DNA from: Paracoccus hibiscisoli
GTDB lineage: Bacteria > Pseudomonadota > Alphaproteobacteria > Rhodobacterales > Rhodobacteraceae
DNA: 64,000 nt
Direction: 5' to 3'
NCBI RefSeq assembly: GCF_005048265.1
Contig: NZ_SUNH01000021.1
Location: 1 to 64,000, forward strand
Part shown: piece by piece, positions 26,213 through 35,017 of the stretch
Layout of the letters: the number at the start of each line of letters is the position of its first letter
How positions within the stretch are numbered: the stretch's first letter is position 1
The notes under the pieces: model-generated
Databases searched by the model: none
What the model saw: the letters and a program-made list of their open reading frames with translations, nothing else
Told to the model about the DNA's origin: nothing
Made by a program: the position numbers and the translations under genes

Positions 26213-27341
26213 AGGCGCCCTCTCCCAAGGCCGGGGCCGCGCCCGGGGCCACGGTGGTGTTGCGAGACAGGGTGATGGGCGTGCGCAGACCCGCGATCCC
26301 TTCGGGGGACACGACCATACCCCGCGCCTGAACCTGCGGATCGGACAGCGCCTCGGACACGCGGTTGATCGGCCCCGCAGGCACCCCCGCCGCCGTCAGC
26401 GCCGCGATCAGGTCGGCGCGGTCATGCCCCGCCATCGCCTGCGCCAGGGTCGCGCATAGGGCATCCCGCCCAGCCACACGCTGCGCATTCGTGGCCAGTG
26501 CCGGGTCATCCGCCAGCGCGGGCAGGTCCAGCGCCATGCACAGCGACCGGAACTGGCGGTCATTGCCGCAGGCGACGATCAGATGCCCGTCCCGCGCCGG
26601 AAACACCTGATAGGGCACGATATTCGGATGGGCATTGCCCAGACGCGCGGGTTCCACGCCCCCCAGCAGGTGGTTCGCGGCCTGATTGGCCAGCACCCCC
26701 ACAGCGCAATCGAACAGCGCCAGATCGACCTGCTGCCCCTGCCCCGAGCGCGCCCGCTCCGCCAGCGCTGCCTGAATACCGATGACGCCGTAAAGGCCGG
26801 TGAAAATGTCGATCCAGGCGACGCCGACCTTTTGCGGATCGCCCAATGGGTGGCCGGTCAGCTCCATGATGCCGCCCATGCCCTGGATCATGAAATCATA
26901 TCCCGGCTGGCTTGCCCGCGGCCCGGTCTGCCCGAAGCCGGTGACCGAGGCATAGACCAGCCCCGGATTGCGCGCCGACAGCGTCGCGTAATCCAGCCCG
27001 AACCGCGCCAGACCGCCCGCCTTGAAATTCTCGATCACCACATCGGCGCCGTCGATCAGCGCCCGCAGGCGGTCCAGATCGCCCGCGTCATTGAAGTCGC
27101 AGGTGACGCTGGTCTTGCCGCGATTGGTGGCGTGGAAATAGGCGGCGACCGTCTCCACCGTGCCATCGGCACGGGGGCGGTCGATGAAGGGCGGGCCCCA
27201 TCGGCGGGTGTCGTCGCCTTCGGGGGATTCGACCTTGATGACCTCGGCCCCCAGATCGGCCAGGGTCTGGCCGATCCAGGGGCCGGCCAGGATGCGCGCC
27301 AGCTCGACGACGCGCAGGCCAGTCAGCGGGCCTTCAGGCAA
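26196..27341 (-). CDS. CaiB/BaiF family (type III) CoA-transferase, probably glutarate:CoA
   Basis: Type III CoA-transferase of 381 residues. Family features are [26 protein letters not shown], the Asp-containing [11 protein letters not shown] segment (nucleophile Asp expected) and [14 protein letters not shown]. The start is TTG at 27341, overlapping the gcdH stop by 8 bp; no ATG or GTG is available nearby. Being downstream of and overlapping glutaryl-CoA dehydrogenase, it is predicted to activate glutarate with succinyl-CoA, like the human SUGCT enzyme. That specificity is inferred from context. Confidence 0.88.
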   Translation of the reverse strand: MPEGPLTGLRVVELARILAGPWIGQTLADLGAEVIKVESPEGDDTRRWGPPFIDRPRADGTVETVAAYFHATNRGKTSVTCDFNDAGDLDRLRALIDGADVVIENFKAGGLARFGLDYATLSARNPGLVYASVTGFGQTGPRASQPGYDFMIQGMGGIMELTGHPLGDPQKVGVAWIDIFTGLYGVIGIQAALAERARSGQGQQVDLALFDCAVGVLANQAANHLLGGVEPARLGNAHPNIVPYQVFPARDGHLIVACGNDRQFRSLCMALDLPALADDPALATNAQRVAGRDALCATLAQAMAGHDRADLIAALTAAGVPAGPINRVSEALSDPQVQARGMVVSPEGIAGLRTPITLSRNTTVAPGAAPALGEGAFNWRQ

Positions 27342-28542
27342 AGGCCTGCAGCCCCGTCTGCGCGCGGCCCAGGATCAGGGCATGGACGTCATGCGTGCCC
27401 TCATAGGTGTTCACGGTCTCCAGGTTCTGGGCGTGGCGCATGACGTGGTATTCGGCCTGGATGCCGTTGCCGCCATGCATGTCGCGTGACATGCGCGCGA
27501 TATCCAGCGCCTTACCGCAATTGTTGCGCTTGATGATCGAGATCATCTCGGGCGCAAAGCGGCCCTGGTCCATCAGCCGACCGACGCGCAAGGACGCCTG
27601 CAGGCCCAAGGCAATCTCGGTCTGCATGTCGGCCAGCTTTTTCTGGAACAGCTGCGTCGCGGCCAGGGGGCGGTTGAACTGCTTGCGGTCCATGCCATAG
27701 CGATGCGCGCGGAACCAGCAATCTTCGGCAGCGCCCATCACGCCCCAGCTGATGCCATAGCGCGCGCGGTTCAGACAGCCGAACGGTCCGCTCATGCCGC
27801 TGACATTGGGCAGCAGCGCGTCCTCCCCGACCTCAACGTTCTCCATCACGATCTCGCCGGTGATCGATGCGCGCAAGCTCAGCTTGCCGCCGATCTTCGG
27901 CGCGCTGAGGCCCTTCATGCCCTTTTCCAGGATGAACCCACGGATCTTCCCGCCATGGGCGTCGGACTTGGCCCAGACCACGAACACATCCGCGATCGGG
28001 CTGTTCGAGATCCACATCTTGGCGCCGTTCAGCACATAGCCGCCCTCGGTCTTGACCGCGCGGGTCTTCATGCCCGCGGGGTCGGACCCGGCATCGGGCT
28101 CGGTCAGGCCAAAGCAGCCGATCCATTCGCCGGAGGCCAGCTTCGGCAGATATTTCATCCGCTGTTCCTCGGACCCATAGGCATGGATCGGGAACATCAC
28201 CAAGCTGGACTGCACCGACATCATCGACCGGTATCCGCTGTCGATCCGCTCGACCTCACGCGCGACCAGGCCGTATGCGACATAGCCCGCGCCGACCCCG
28301 CCATATTCCTCGGGGATGGTGACGCCCAGCAACCCGCTGGCACCCATCTCGCGGAAAATTTCAGGGTCGGTCTGTTCGTTCAGATAGGCGTCGGTGACGC
28401 GCGGGGCCAGCTTGTCGGCGGCGAAGGACGCGGCCGTCTCGCGGATCATGCGTTCGTCCTCGTCCAGCTGATCGTCCAGCAGAAAGGGGTCTTCCCAGGC
28501 AAAGGCCGTGCCCTTGTGATCGACGGTGGTCTTGTCCAGCAT
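27334..28542 (-). CDS. gcdH: Glutaryl-CoA dehydrogenase
   Basis: FAD acyl-CoA dehydrogenase of 402 residues that oxidises and decarboxylates glutaryl-CoA to crotonyl-CoA in lysine, tryptophan and glutarate breakdown. Diagnostic sequences are [34 protein letters not shown], the [16 protein letters not shown] block and [19 protein letters not shown], where the Glu of YEGTHD is the catalytic base. AGGAA precedes the ATG. It is the first gene of a two-gene operon with the CoA-transferase and is divergent from a LysR regulator, the usual gcd arrangement in proteobacteria. Confidence 0.94.
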   Translation of the reverse strand: MLDKTTVDHKGTAFAWEDPFLLDDQLDEDERMIRETAASFAADKLAPRVTDAYLNEQTDPEIFREMGASGLLGVTIPEEYGGVGAGYVAYGLVAREVERIDSGYRSMMSVQSSLVMFPIHAYGSEEQRMKYLPKLASGEWIGCFGLTEPDAGSDPAGMKTRAVKTEGGYVLNGAKMWISNSPIADVFVVWAKSDAHGGKIRGFILEKGMKGLSAPKIGGKLSLRASITGEIVMENVEVGEDALLPNVSGMSGPFGCLNRARYGISWGVMGAAEDCWFRAHRYGMDRKQFNRPLAATQLFQKKLADMQTEIALGLQASLRVGRLMDQGRFAPEMISIIKRNNCGKALDIARMSRDMHGGNGIQAEYHVMRHAQNLETVNTYEGTHDVHALILGRAQTGLQAFA

Positions 28543-28623
28543 GGCATCATTCCTGCATCGGGTGACTGTTGCCGTCAGACTAGCGCAGCAAAGCCCGCAC
28601 GAAAAACACTATTTCCTCATGGG

Positions 28624-28640
28624 TTCATGCATTCTATGAA
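28624..28640. promoter_or_regulatory. LysR-type operator candidate (TTCAT-N7-ATGAA)
   Basis: A 17-bp interrupted palindrome with arms TTCAT and ATGAA fits the T-N11-A pattern of LysR-family sites and lies in the gcdH/lysR intergenic region. It covers two possible ATG codons (28627 and 28636) of the regulator gene, which makes the third ATG (28648) the more likely start if the site is real. Confidence 0.4.
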
Positions 28641-28647
28641 TGACCCC

Positions 28648-29535
28648 ATGCGCCAACGCCGCTTTCTGCCCAGCCTGTCCCAACTGATCGCCTTCGAGGC
28701 GGTGATGCGGCACGCCTCGGTCACGGCCGCTGCGGACGAGCTGCACCTGACCCAAAGCACCGTCAGCCGCCTGGTCGCCTCGCTGGAGCGTCAGCTGGGC
28801 AAGCCGCTGTTCACCCGCGACCGCAAGCGCCTGACCCCCACCCCCGAGGCGCAGGTCTATGCCGCCTCGGTCACGCAGGGGCTGGATGTGATCCAGCGCG
28901 CCAGCATGGGGCTGATCGCCAATCCGGGCGGGGGCGTGCTGTCGCTGTCGGTCCTGCCGACTTTCGCCACGCGCTGGCTGGCGCCGCGGATCGGGCAGTT
29001 TCTGGCCGACAATCCGGGCATCTCGATCAACCTGTCGACCAAGATCCAGCGCTTCAGCTTTGCCAGCGAGGCCTTTGATGCGGTGATCTTTTTCGGCCAG
29101 CCCGACTGGCCCGACGCGCATCACCTGCGGCTGTTCGACGAGCGGCTGACGGCCTGCGCCTCGGCCGATTTCCTGGCGCGCCACCCGATCACCGCACCCG
29201 CCGACATGGCCGGCCTGCCGATGCTGCAGCTGGAGACGCGACCCTCGGGCTGGGCCGCGTGGTTCAGGGCGCAGGGCGCGGCGGGCAGTCCGGCATCGGG
29301 GATGGTGATGGACCAGTTCTCGATGATGATCCAGGCGGCCATCGCGGGGCTGGGGGTGGCACTGCTGCCCAGCTATCTGGCCCAACCCGAGATCGACGAA
29401 GGGCGCCTGCAGCCCATCCTGCGCGCAGGCGTGCCGGGCGAAGGCGCCTATTGGCTGGCCTGGCCCGACCGGCGCCAGGGCGACCCGGCCTTTGCGCGCT
29501 TTCGCGCCTGGATCGCGGATCAGGTGGCGGGCTAG
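28648..29535 (+). CDS. LysR-family regulator of glutarate metabolism (GcdR-like)
   Basis: LysR regulator of 295 residues. The helix-turn-helix is in the first 65 residues (LSQLIAFEAVMRHASVTAAA, then HLTQSTVSRLVASLERQLG), followed by the periplasmic-binding-like effector domain ending with GLGVALLPSYLAQPEI. Three in-frame ATGs (28627, 28636, 28648) are possible. The last gives the usual family length and leaves a palindrome free upstream. It is divergent from gcdH, as GcdR is in Pseudomonas and relatives, so it probably activates the gcd operon in response to glutarate. Confidence 0.85.
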   Translation: MRQRRFLPSLSQLIAFEAVMRHASVTAAADELHLTQSTVSRLVASLERQLGKPLFTRDRKRLTPTPEAQVYAASVTQGLDVIQRASMGLIANPGGGVLSLSVLPTFATRWLAPRIGQFLADNPGISINLSTKIQRFSFASEAFDAVIFFGQPDWPDAHHLRLFDERLTACASADFLARHPITAPADMAGLPMLQLETRPSGWAAWFRAQGAAGSPASGMVMDQFSMMIQAAIAGLGVALLPSYLAQPEIDEGRLQPILRAGVPGEGAYWLAWPDRRQGDPAFARFRAWIADQVAG

Positions 29536-29537
29536 GG

Positions 29538-31049
29538 CTAGGCCCCGCCCTCGCCGCGCGGATCATGCGCCCCGGTGACGCCACCGGCGATGCGGATCGC
29601 GCCCGCGCAGCCGAAGATCGGCGACAGGGCGGGCAGTTCCGCGACCTCGTGCCCGCGGGCGTGCAGTCCGGCGATGGCCTCCGCGCCAAGCGATCCTTCG
29701 ACCTTCAGGCTGTCGCGGCTGTCCGAGAACGTCCGCCCCAGCAGGAACCGCGGCTGCGCCAGCGCCTGCGCAGGCTCCAGCCCCCGGTCGATCAGCCCGG
29801 TCAGCAGCACCGCCAGCGTCTGCGGCTGCCCATCCGCACCTTGCGTGCCATAGAGCAGATGCGGCGCCCCGTCCCGCAGGGCAACGCCGGGGTTCAGCGT
29901 ATAGAACGGCCGTTTCCCCGGCGCGATGGCATTCACATGGCCGGGGTCGGTCGCGAATCCCGCGCCGCGATTGTGCCAGATGATGCCGGTATCACCCACC
30001 ACCACACCGCTGCCCCAGTCCCAGAACGTGCTTTGCAGCACCGAGGCACAGCGCCCCTGCGCATCCGTCGCGGCAAGGAACACCGTATCGCCGGGCCGGG
30101 CGCGATGCGGCCAGTCCAGCGCCCGGTCGGGGTCGATGGCCCGCGCGCGCGCGTCCAGATGCGCGGGGTCCAGCAGGTCGCGCGGATCAGCGCCGCCATG
30201 ATCCGGGTCCGCGATGCGGGCGCGGTCCAGGAAGGCCTGCTTGACCGCCTCGACCAGCAGATGGGTGCGGGCGGCGGGGTCGTCCGGGATGGTGTGCCGG
30301 TGCAGGATGCCCATGATCGCCAGGGTCGCGGCGCCCTGCGTCGGTGGCGGCGGCGCCAGCAGCATCAGGTCGCGATAGGGCTGGGCCAGCACATCGGCCT
30401 GACGCGCGCGGGTGCCGGCCAGATCGGCGGCCGTCAGGGGCGCCCCGGCATCGGCCAACCCCTGCGCCACACGCCGTGCCGCCGGGCCGTCATGGAAACT
30501 GCGCAGCCCGTCGCGGGACAGCAGGTCCAGCATCTCGGCCAGCTGCGGCTGGCGCAGCGGGTCGTGGCCCGCCCCGAACAGCGCCGCGAAACCGGGCCAG
30601 GCGGGCCAGTCGGCGGCGCGGAACGCCAGCCAGAAACGCTGGCTGTCGCCGGGGCGGAACCCTTCGCGGGCGAGGCGGCGCGCCGGGGTCAGCAGGTCGG
30701 GCACCGCCATGGTGCCGCCCCACCGATCCGCCGTCAGGGCCAGCGCCCGGTCCCAGCTGTCCACCGCGCAGGCCGTGGTCAGCATCGACCCCGGCCCCCG
30801 CATCGGCAGCGCATCGGGCAGATCGGGCAGCACCTGCGGCGCCTGCCCGATCCCCAGGATCGACGTGGTCCAGCCGTCGCGGTCGGCCAGCATCCAGACC
30901 GCATCGCCGCCCAAGCCGTTGAAATGCGGCATGACCACGGCCAGTGTCGCGGCCATGGCGACCGCAGCCTCGGCTGCGGTGCCGCCTTGGGCCAGCACGT
31001 CGGTGCCGGCCTGCGTGGCCAGCGGATGCGGGCTGACGGCCAGGCTCAT
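29538..31049 (-). CDS. Second gamma-glutamyltransferase-family protein, in an ABC-transporter operon
   Basis: Gamma-glutamyltranspeptidase-family protein of 503 residues without a signal peptide. It has DVLAQGGTAAEAAVAMAATL, the GDTVFLAATDAQGRCASVLQ segment with the expected processing-site Thr, and GKRPFYTLNPGVAL. It is clearly a different paralogue from the one at 13704. Its ATG overlaps the stop of the substrate-binding protein, so it is the last gene of the NitT/TauT-type transporter operon. It probably processes the imported compound, for example by opening a gamma-glutamyl or related amide bond. The substrate is unknown. Confidence 0.82.
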   Translation of the reverse strand: MSLAVSPHPLATQAGTDVLAQGGTAAEAAVAMAATLAVVMPHFNGLGGDAVWMLADRDGWTTSILGIGQAPQVLPDLPDALPMRGPGSMLTTACAVDSWDRALALTADRWGGTMAVPDLLTPARRLAREGFRPGDSQRFWLAFRAADWPAWPGFAALFGAGHDPLRQPQLAEMLDLLSRDGLRSFHDGPAARRVAQGLADAGAPLTAADLAGTRARQADVLAQPYRDLMLLAPPPPTQGAATLAIMGILHRHTIPDDPAARTHLLVEAVKQAFLDRARIADPDHGGADPRDLLDPAHLDARARAIDPDRALDWPHRARPGDTVFLAATDAQGRCASVLQSTFWDWGSGVVVGDTGIIWHNRGAGFATDPGHVNAIAPGKRPFYTLNPGVALRDGAPHLLYGTQGADGQPQTLAVLLTGLIDRGLEPAQALAQPRFLLGRTFSDSRDSLKVEGSLGAEAIAGLHARGHEVAELPALSPIFGCAGAIRIAGGVTGAHDPRGEGGA

Positions 31050-32053
31050 GGCAGCTGGCGATCGGTCAGCGGCGGCAGGAAATCGCGGCTGAAGACCTGG
31101 GCCGCGTCGGGGGTGACGGCCAGCTGATAGCCCTCGGCCACGATGTCGATGGCGCGCGACAGGCGGTCGTCATCGACATCGCCCAGACCGATCCGCGATG
31201 CCTCGTCCGAGGTGATCAGATTGTCATAGGAATAGGTCATCCGCGCCATCTCCAGATCGCGATTGGCCAGGCTGTCATAGGCCATGACGGCATCGGCCCC
31301 CGCATCGGCGTCCGAGGCGATCTCGACCGCGGCGCGGTTGATGGCGCGCACCAGCCCGGTCACCGCATCGGGGTTTTCCGCGATCATCGCCTGCGACACC
31401 ATCACGCCGTTGCCATAGAGGTCCAGCCCGTGATCGCCAAAGCTCATCCAGTCGTAATCGGCCTCGGGGTCCTGACGGTTGTTGATCAGGTTGAACCAGG
31501 CGGTGATGTTGAAGACCAGCGATCCGTCGATATCGCCGCGGATCAGCATCGGCTCGGTCAGGTTCGGGGCCAGGCTTTCGACGGTGATGGTGTCGGGGTC
31601 CAGACCGTTCATGCGCGCGAAGACCGGCAGCAGGCGCGTGGTCGGCGTGCCAGGCGAGCCGCCAAGGGTCTTACCCTCCAGATCGGCAGGGGTGGCGATG
31701 CCGTCGGCCTTGCGGGTGACGATGGTGAAGGGCGGGTTGTTCCACAGCTGATAGACCATCACCGGCGTCACCTCGGGGCGTTCGGCGGCATTCTGGATGA
31801 TGGCGTTGATGTCGCCAAAGCCTGCGTCATAGGTGCCCGACATGATCCGCGTCACGGTCGCGGCAGAGCCTTCGCCCTGGTCGATGGTGACGCGCAGCCC
31901 CTCTTCCTCGAAATAGCCGCGCTCCTGCGCCAGCAGGATGGGCGCGTCGGACCCTTGGGTTTTCCAGCCCAGGGTAAAGCGGATGTCGGTCTGGGCCAGC
32001 GCAGGGCCCGCCAGCGCGATCAGGGACGCGGTCGCGGTCAGGAATTTCAGCAT
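31046..32053 (-). CDS. NMT1/THI5-like ABC transporter substrate-binding protein
   Basis: Periplasmic binding protein of 335 residues. A Sec signal peptide (MLKFLTATASLIALAGPALA) precedes mature QTDIRFTLGW. The segments APILLAQERGYFEEEGL and TRIMSGTYDAGFGDINAII are typical of the SsuA/TauA/ThiY cluster, which binds sulfonates, nitrate, pyrimidines or aromatic acids. The transporter lies beside a cytosine-deaminase-like gene that shares its operator. A nitrogen heterocycle is therefore a reasonable guess, not a proven ligand. Confidence 0.88.
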   Translation of the reverse strand: MLKFLTATASLIALAGPALAQTDIRFTLGWKTQGSDAPILLAQERGYFEEEGLRVTIDQGEGSAATVTRIMSGTYDAGFGDINAIIQNAAERPEVTPVMVYQLWNNPPFTIVTRKADGIATPADLEGKTLGGSPGTPTTRLLPVFARMNGLDPDTITVESLAPNLTEPMLIRGDIDGSLVFNITAWFNLINNRQDPEADYDWMSFGDHGLDLYGNGVMVSQAMIAENPDAVTGLVRAINRAAVEIASDADAGADAVMAYDSLANRDLEMARMTYSYDNLITSDEASRIGLGDVDDDRLSRAIDIVAEGYQLAVTPDAAQVFSRDFLPPLTDRQLP

Positions 32054-32070
32054 CGGGGACACCTTTTCGG

Positions 32071-32844
32071 TCAGGAGGGGGAAAGATCGGTGCGGCGGTT
32101 CGCCCAGCCCACGACCCGGCCCTCGATGACCGAGAACACGACGTAGAGGGCGACCCCCAGAAAGGCCAGGATGAACAGCCCGGCAAAGACCAGCGGCACG
32201 TCGAAGTTCGACGAGGCGCTCATCATCACATTGCCGATGCCCTTGTTCGAGGCGACCGTCTCGGCCAGCACGGTGCCGACAAAGGCGAAGGTCGCGGCGA
32301 TCTTCAGCGAGGCGAAGAAGAACGGCATGGTCCGCGGCAGGCCCACATTCAGCAGCAGGTCCATCTTGCTGGCGCCAAGCGATTTCAGCACGTCCTCCAT
32401 CTCGGGCTCGGTGGTCGCCAGGCCCGTGGCGATGTTCACCACGATGGGGAAAAAGCACATGGCCAGCGCGGTCAGCACCGCAGGCACCGGCCCCGCCCCG
32501 AACCACAGCACAAAGATCGGCACCACCGCGACCTTGGGGATGGACGAGAACCCGATCAGCAGCGGATAGGCCGTGTCATAGGCGACACGCGACGTGCCGA
32601 TCAGCGCGCCGATCACCACGCCCACGATCACCCCCAGGGCAAAGCCGATCATCGTCGTCCAAAGCGTCTGCAGGATATGCGGCCACAGGACCGGCATGCG
32701 CACCCACAGCGTGGCGATCACCTGAGAGGGTCGCGGCACGATCAGGTCGGACACGTTCAGCGCCAGGCACAGCACCTCCCAGGTGACAAAAAATGCCAGG
32801 ATCAGAGCGGCGGCCCAGAGGCGGCGGCGCAGCGCATAGGTCAT
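32071..32844 (-). CDS. ABC transporter permease (NitT/TauT type)
   Basis: Inner-membrane permease of 257 residues with about six helices. The cytoplasmic coupling loop, EPEMEDVLKSLGASKMDLLLNV, is the EAA motif of binding-protein-dependent systems. Its ATG overlaps the stop of the ATPase gene and it is followed 17 bp later by the binding protein, so it is the second gene of the operon. Confidence 0.92.
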   Translation of the reverse strand: MTYALRRRLWAAALILAFFVTWEVLCLALNVSDLIVPRPSQVIATLWVRMPVLWPHILQTLWTTMIGFALGVIVGVVIGALIGTSRVAYDTAYPLLIGFSSIPKVAVVPIFVLWFGAGPVPAVLTALAMCFFPIVVNIATGLATTEPEMEDVLKSLGASKMDLLLNVGLPRTMPFFFASLKIAATFAFVGTVLAETVASNKGIGNVMMSASSNFDVPLVFAGLFILAFLGVALYVVFSVIEGRVVGWANRRTDLSPS

Positions 32845-33677
32845 GCCGTCACCTCCTGCCGGGCGCTGATGATGCGTTCGCGAAGGCGCTGGTTCAGGGC
32901 GGTGAATTCGGGCTGGAAGGTCATCTCGATGCTGCGCGGGCGGGGAAAGGTGACGGGGCTGTCGTCGATGATGCGGCCGGGGCGCGCGCTCATCACGCAG
33001 ATGCGGGTGCCCAGGAACCCGGCCTCCTTGAGGTCATGGGTCACCAGGATCACGGTGGGGCGGCGCTTGATCCACAGATCCTGCATGGTGCCCCACAGCT
33101 CCTCTCGGGTGAACTGGTCCAGCGCGCCGAAGGGCTCATCCAGCAGCAGCAGGCTGGGGTCGTGGATCAGCGCGCGGCAGAGGTTGGCGCGTTGCAGCAT
33201 GCCGCCCGACAATTGCCAGGGGTAATGGTTCGCAAAGCCCTGCAGCCCGACATCCGCCAGCGCGGCATGCACCCGGTCGCGATACTCGCCGCGTTTCTTG
33301 CGGGCGAAATCATGGCGAAAGGGGCGCACGATCTTCAGCGGCAGCATCACGTTCTTTTCAATGGTCAGCCATGGCAGCAGGGTCGGGTTCTGGAACGCCA
33401 TGCCGATGCGCAGCGCCTTGGCCGCGACCTCGCGTCCGCCGACGATCACCGCGCCCTCGGACGGGCGGGTCAACCCGCTGACCAGCTTGAGGATTGTGGA
33501 CTTGCCGCAGCCCGAGGGACCGACCAGGGCCAGGAACTCACCCTCGTCGATGCGCAGGTCGGTGGGTTGCAGCGCCTGGACGCGGGCGCCCGCCTGGCCA
33601 AAGGTGACGCCCGCGCGCGACAGTTCGACCGCGGCGCGCTTTCGTTCGGGCTGAATCTGTGCAAGATCGGGGGTCAT
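32841..33677 (-). CDS. ABC transporter ATP-binding protein (NitT/TauT type)
   Basis: ATPase subunit of 278 residues. It carries Walker A GPSGCGKST, the signature LSGGMLQRANLCRA, Walker B LLLLDEPFGALD and the switch His in VILVTHDL. ATG 33677 is preferred over 33683 because AAGGA lies 6 bp upstream of it. It is the first gene of the importer operon, and an operator-like palindrome lies 30-43 bp upstream of the start. Confidence 0.92.
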   Translation of the reverse strand: MTPDLAQIQPERKRAAVELSRAGVTFGQAGARVQALQPTDLRIDEGEFLALVGPSGCGKSTILKLVSGLTRPSEGAVIVGGREVAAKALRIGMAFQNPTLLPWLTIEKNVMLPLKIVRPFRHDFARKKRGEYRDRVHAALADVGLQGFANHYPWQLSGGMLQRANLCRALIHDPSLLLLDEPFGALDQFTREELWGTMQDLWIKRRPTVILVTHDLKEAGFLGTRICVMSARPGRIIDDSPVTFPRPRSIEMTFQPEFTALNQRLRERIISARQEVTA

Positions 33678-33706
33678 GAGCATTCCTTACCGAAGGTGCA
33701 TGACCA

Positions 33707-33720
33707 AAGTGCATACACTT
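33707..33720. promoter_or_regulatory. GntR-type operator, site 1 (AAGTG-CATA-CACTT)
   Basis: The palindrome AAGTGCATACACTT lies in the divergent gap between the ABC ATPase gene and the GntR gene. Its arms are perfect 5-bp complements around CATA. A copy with one mismatch is at 34984-34997, upstream of the amidohydrolase. The core resembles operators of FadR-subfamily GntR proteins, and the adjacent gntR is the natural candidate to bind it. Confidence 0.6.
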
Positions 33721-33848
33721 CATGCCACAGGGTTAACCGCCGAATCGCCGCCGCTGCAAAGGCTGATGCGGTCGGGCAGCGTCCCGACCCGCGCGATGCC
33801 CGCGATTTGCGCAGCAGGGCGCAAACTGCCCGCGCAGCAGGCGCAGCC

Positions 33849-34550
33849 GTGACCGCGCGCCGCAACAGCGCCACTGGCGACCGCATGACCGCGATCTGCC
33901 AGGGCATCCGCCGCGCCATCATCGAGGGCGCGCTGCTGCCCGGCGACCGCCTGCCCGAGGACGCCCTGGGCGAGAGCTTCGGCGTCAGCCGCACCATCGC
34001 GCGCCACGCCCTGGGCCAGCTGGCGGCCGAGGGGCTGGTCGATCTGCGCCGCAACCGCATCGCCACCGTGGCCGCCCCCACCCCCGCCGATGCACGCGAC
34101 ATCTTTGACATCCGCGTCGCGCTGGAGCGGCAGGTGGTGCAGCATCTGGCGGGCAACCTGACCCCCGATCAGGTGGCCGAGCTGAAGGATATCGTGGCCC
34201 AGGAACATGCCGCGCGGCACGGGCCGGACGGCGCCTCGATCCGCCTCGCGACCGAGTTCCATATCCGCCTGGCCCAGATGACCGGCAAGCCGATCCTGGT
34301 GCGCTATGTTACGGAAATCTGTTACCGGGCGGGGCTTTCGCTGTCGTCTCTGGCCCGCCCGCATTCGTCGGAATGCGCCATCAGCGAGCATCTGGCCCTG
34401 ATCGAGCTGATCGCCCGCGGCCCCGCCGACAAGGCCGCGCAGATGATGGCCGACCATCTGGAGGCCGTCGCCGCCCGCGCCCTGCTGTCGGGCGATCGCG
34501 GCCGCAGCCGCGATCTGGTGAACATCCTGCAGCCCTATGCCAAGGGCTGA
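33849..34550 (+). CDS. GntR-family regulator (FCD type) of the importer/amidohydrolase genes
   Basis: Regulator of about 233 residues. The winged helix has GIRRAIIEGALLPGDRLPED and GESFGVSRTIARHALGQLAA. The C-terminal FCD domain shows FDIRVALERQVV, TEFHIRLAQMTG and SECAISEHLALIELIARG. The start is uncertain: GTG 33849 gives the family-typical lead before the first helix, while ATG 33885 has no ribosome site. It is divergent from the NitT importer, with an operator-like palindrome between them and a near copy upstream of the amidohydrolase at 35018. It ends directly against the convergent NTF2-like gene. Confidence 0.82.
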   Translation: MTARRNSATGDRMTAICQGIRRAIIEGALLPGDRLPEDALGESFGVSRTIARHALGQLAAEGLVDLRRNRIATVAAPTPADARDIFDIRVALERQVVQHLAGNLTPDQVAELKDIVAQEHAARHGPDGASIRLATEFHIRLAQMTGKPILVRYVTEICYRAGLSLSSLARPHSSECAISEHLALIELIARGPADKAAQMMADHLEAVAARALLSGDRGRSRDLVNILQPYAKG

Positions 34551-34952
34551 TCAGCCCTTGGCGATGGACGGGTCCAGCAGCCATTCGGCGCTGTCGTTCC
34601 AGACATCCGTGTCCAGGATCAACCCGTCGAGCACCGTGAAGCGGTCGATATAGCGGTTGCCGTCAAAGGGCGTCCCGTCCGGCCATTCGCCATACAGATA
34701 GCCCAGGCTATAGACGATGGTGCAGTCGCCATCGGGCACGACGTCATAGCGCTCGATCCGCTTCTTTACCCATTTATAGCGCGCGGCGTTGAAGCCGGTC
34801 GGCCCCGACGGCGTGTCGAACACCCGCCCGCCGGTGAAGCGGCAGACAAAGCCCGGCGCGACGAATGTTGCCGCGCGCACCGGGTCGGGCGCCATCGATG
34901 CTGCCAGATAATCCTGCACCGCGGCCAGATCGGCCTGGGTCCTGTCGCTCAT
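34551..34952 (-). CDS. NTF2-like (SnoaL/DUF4440-type) small protein
   Basis: Protein of 133 residues with the short alpha-plus-beta layout of the NTF2-like superfamily: an N-terminal helix (AAVQDYLAASMAPDP), then ATFVAPGFVCRFTGGRVFDT and several beta-like stretches (RYIDRFTVLDGLI). Members are ligand-binding proteins or small isomerases/hydrolases with few conserved residues, so no reaction can be assigned. ATG 34952 has AAAGGA 7 bp upstream. It is divergent from the amidohydrolase, with the second GntR-type operator between them, so it probably belongs to the same regulon. Confidence 0.7.
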   Translation of the reverse strand: MSDRTQADLAAVQDYLAASMAPDPVRAATFVAPGFVCRFTGGRVFDTPSGPTGFNAARYKWVKKRIERYDVVPDGDCTIVYSLGYLYGEWPDGTPFDGNRYIDRFTVLDGLILDTDVWNDSAEWLLDPSIAKG

Positions 34953-34983
34953 GGGGCGGTCCTTTCTTGCCAGTCGGCGGCAT

Positions 34984-34997
34984 AACTGCATACACTT
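34984..34997. promoter_or_regulatory. GntR-type operator, site 2 (AACTG-CATA-CACTT)
   Basis: AACTGCATACACTT matches 13 of 14 bases of the site at 33707-33720. It lies in the 65-bp gap between the divergent NTF2-like and amidohydrolase genes, 20 bp before the amidohydrolase ATG, so it could control both. Two such copies in matching promoter positions within 1.3 kb are unlikely to be chance. Confidence 0.6.
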
Positions 34998-35017
34998 GAA
35001 GAATACAGAAACGACCC

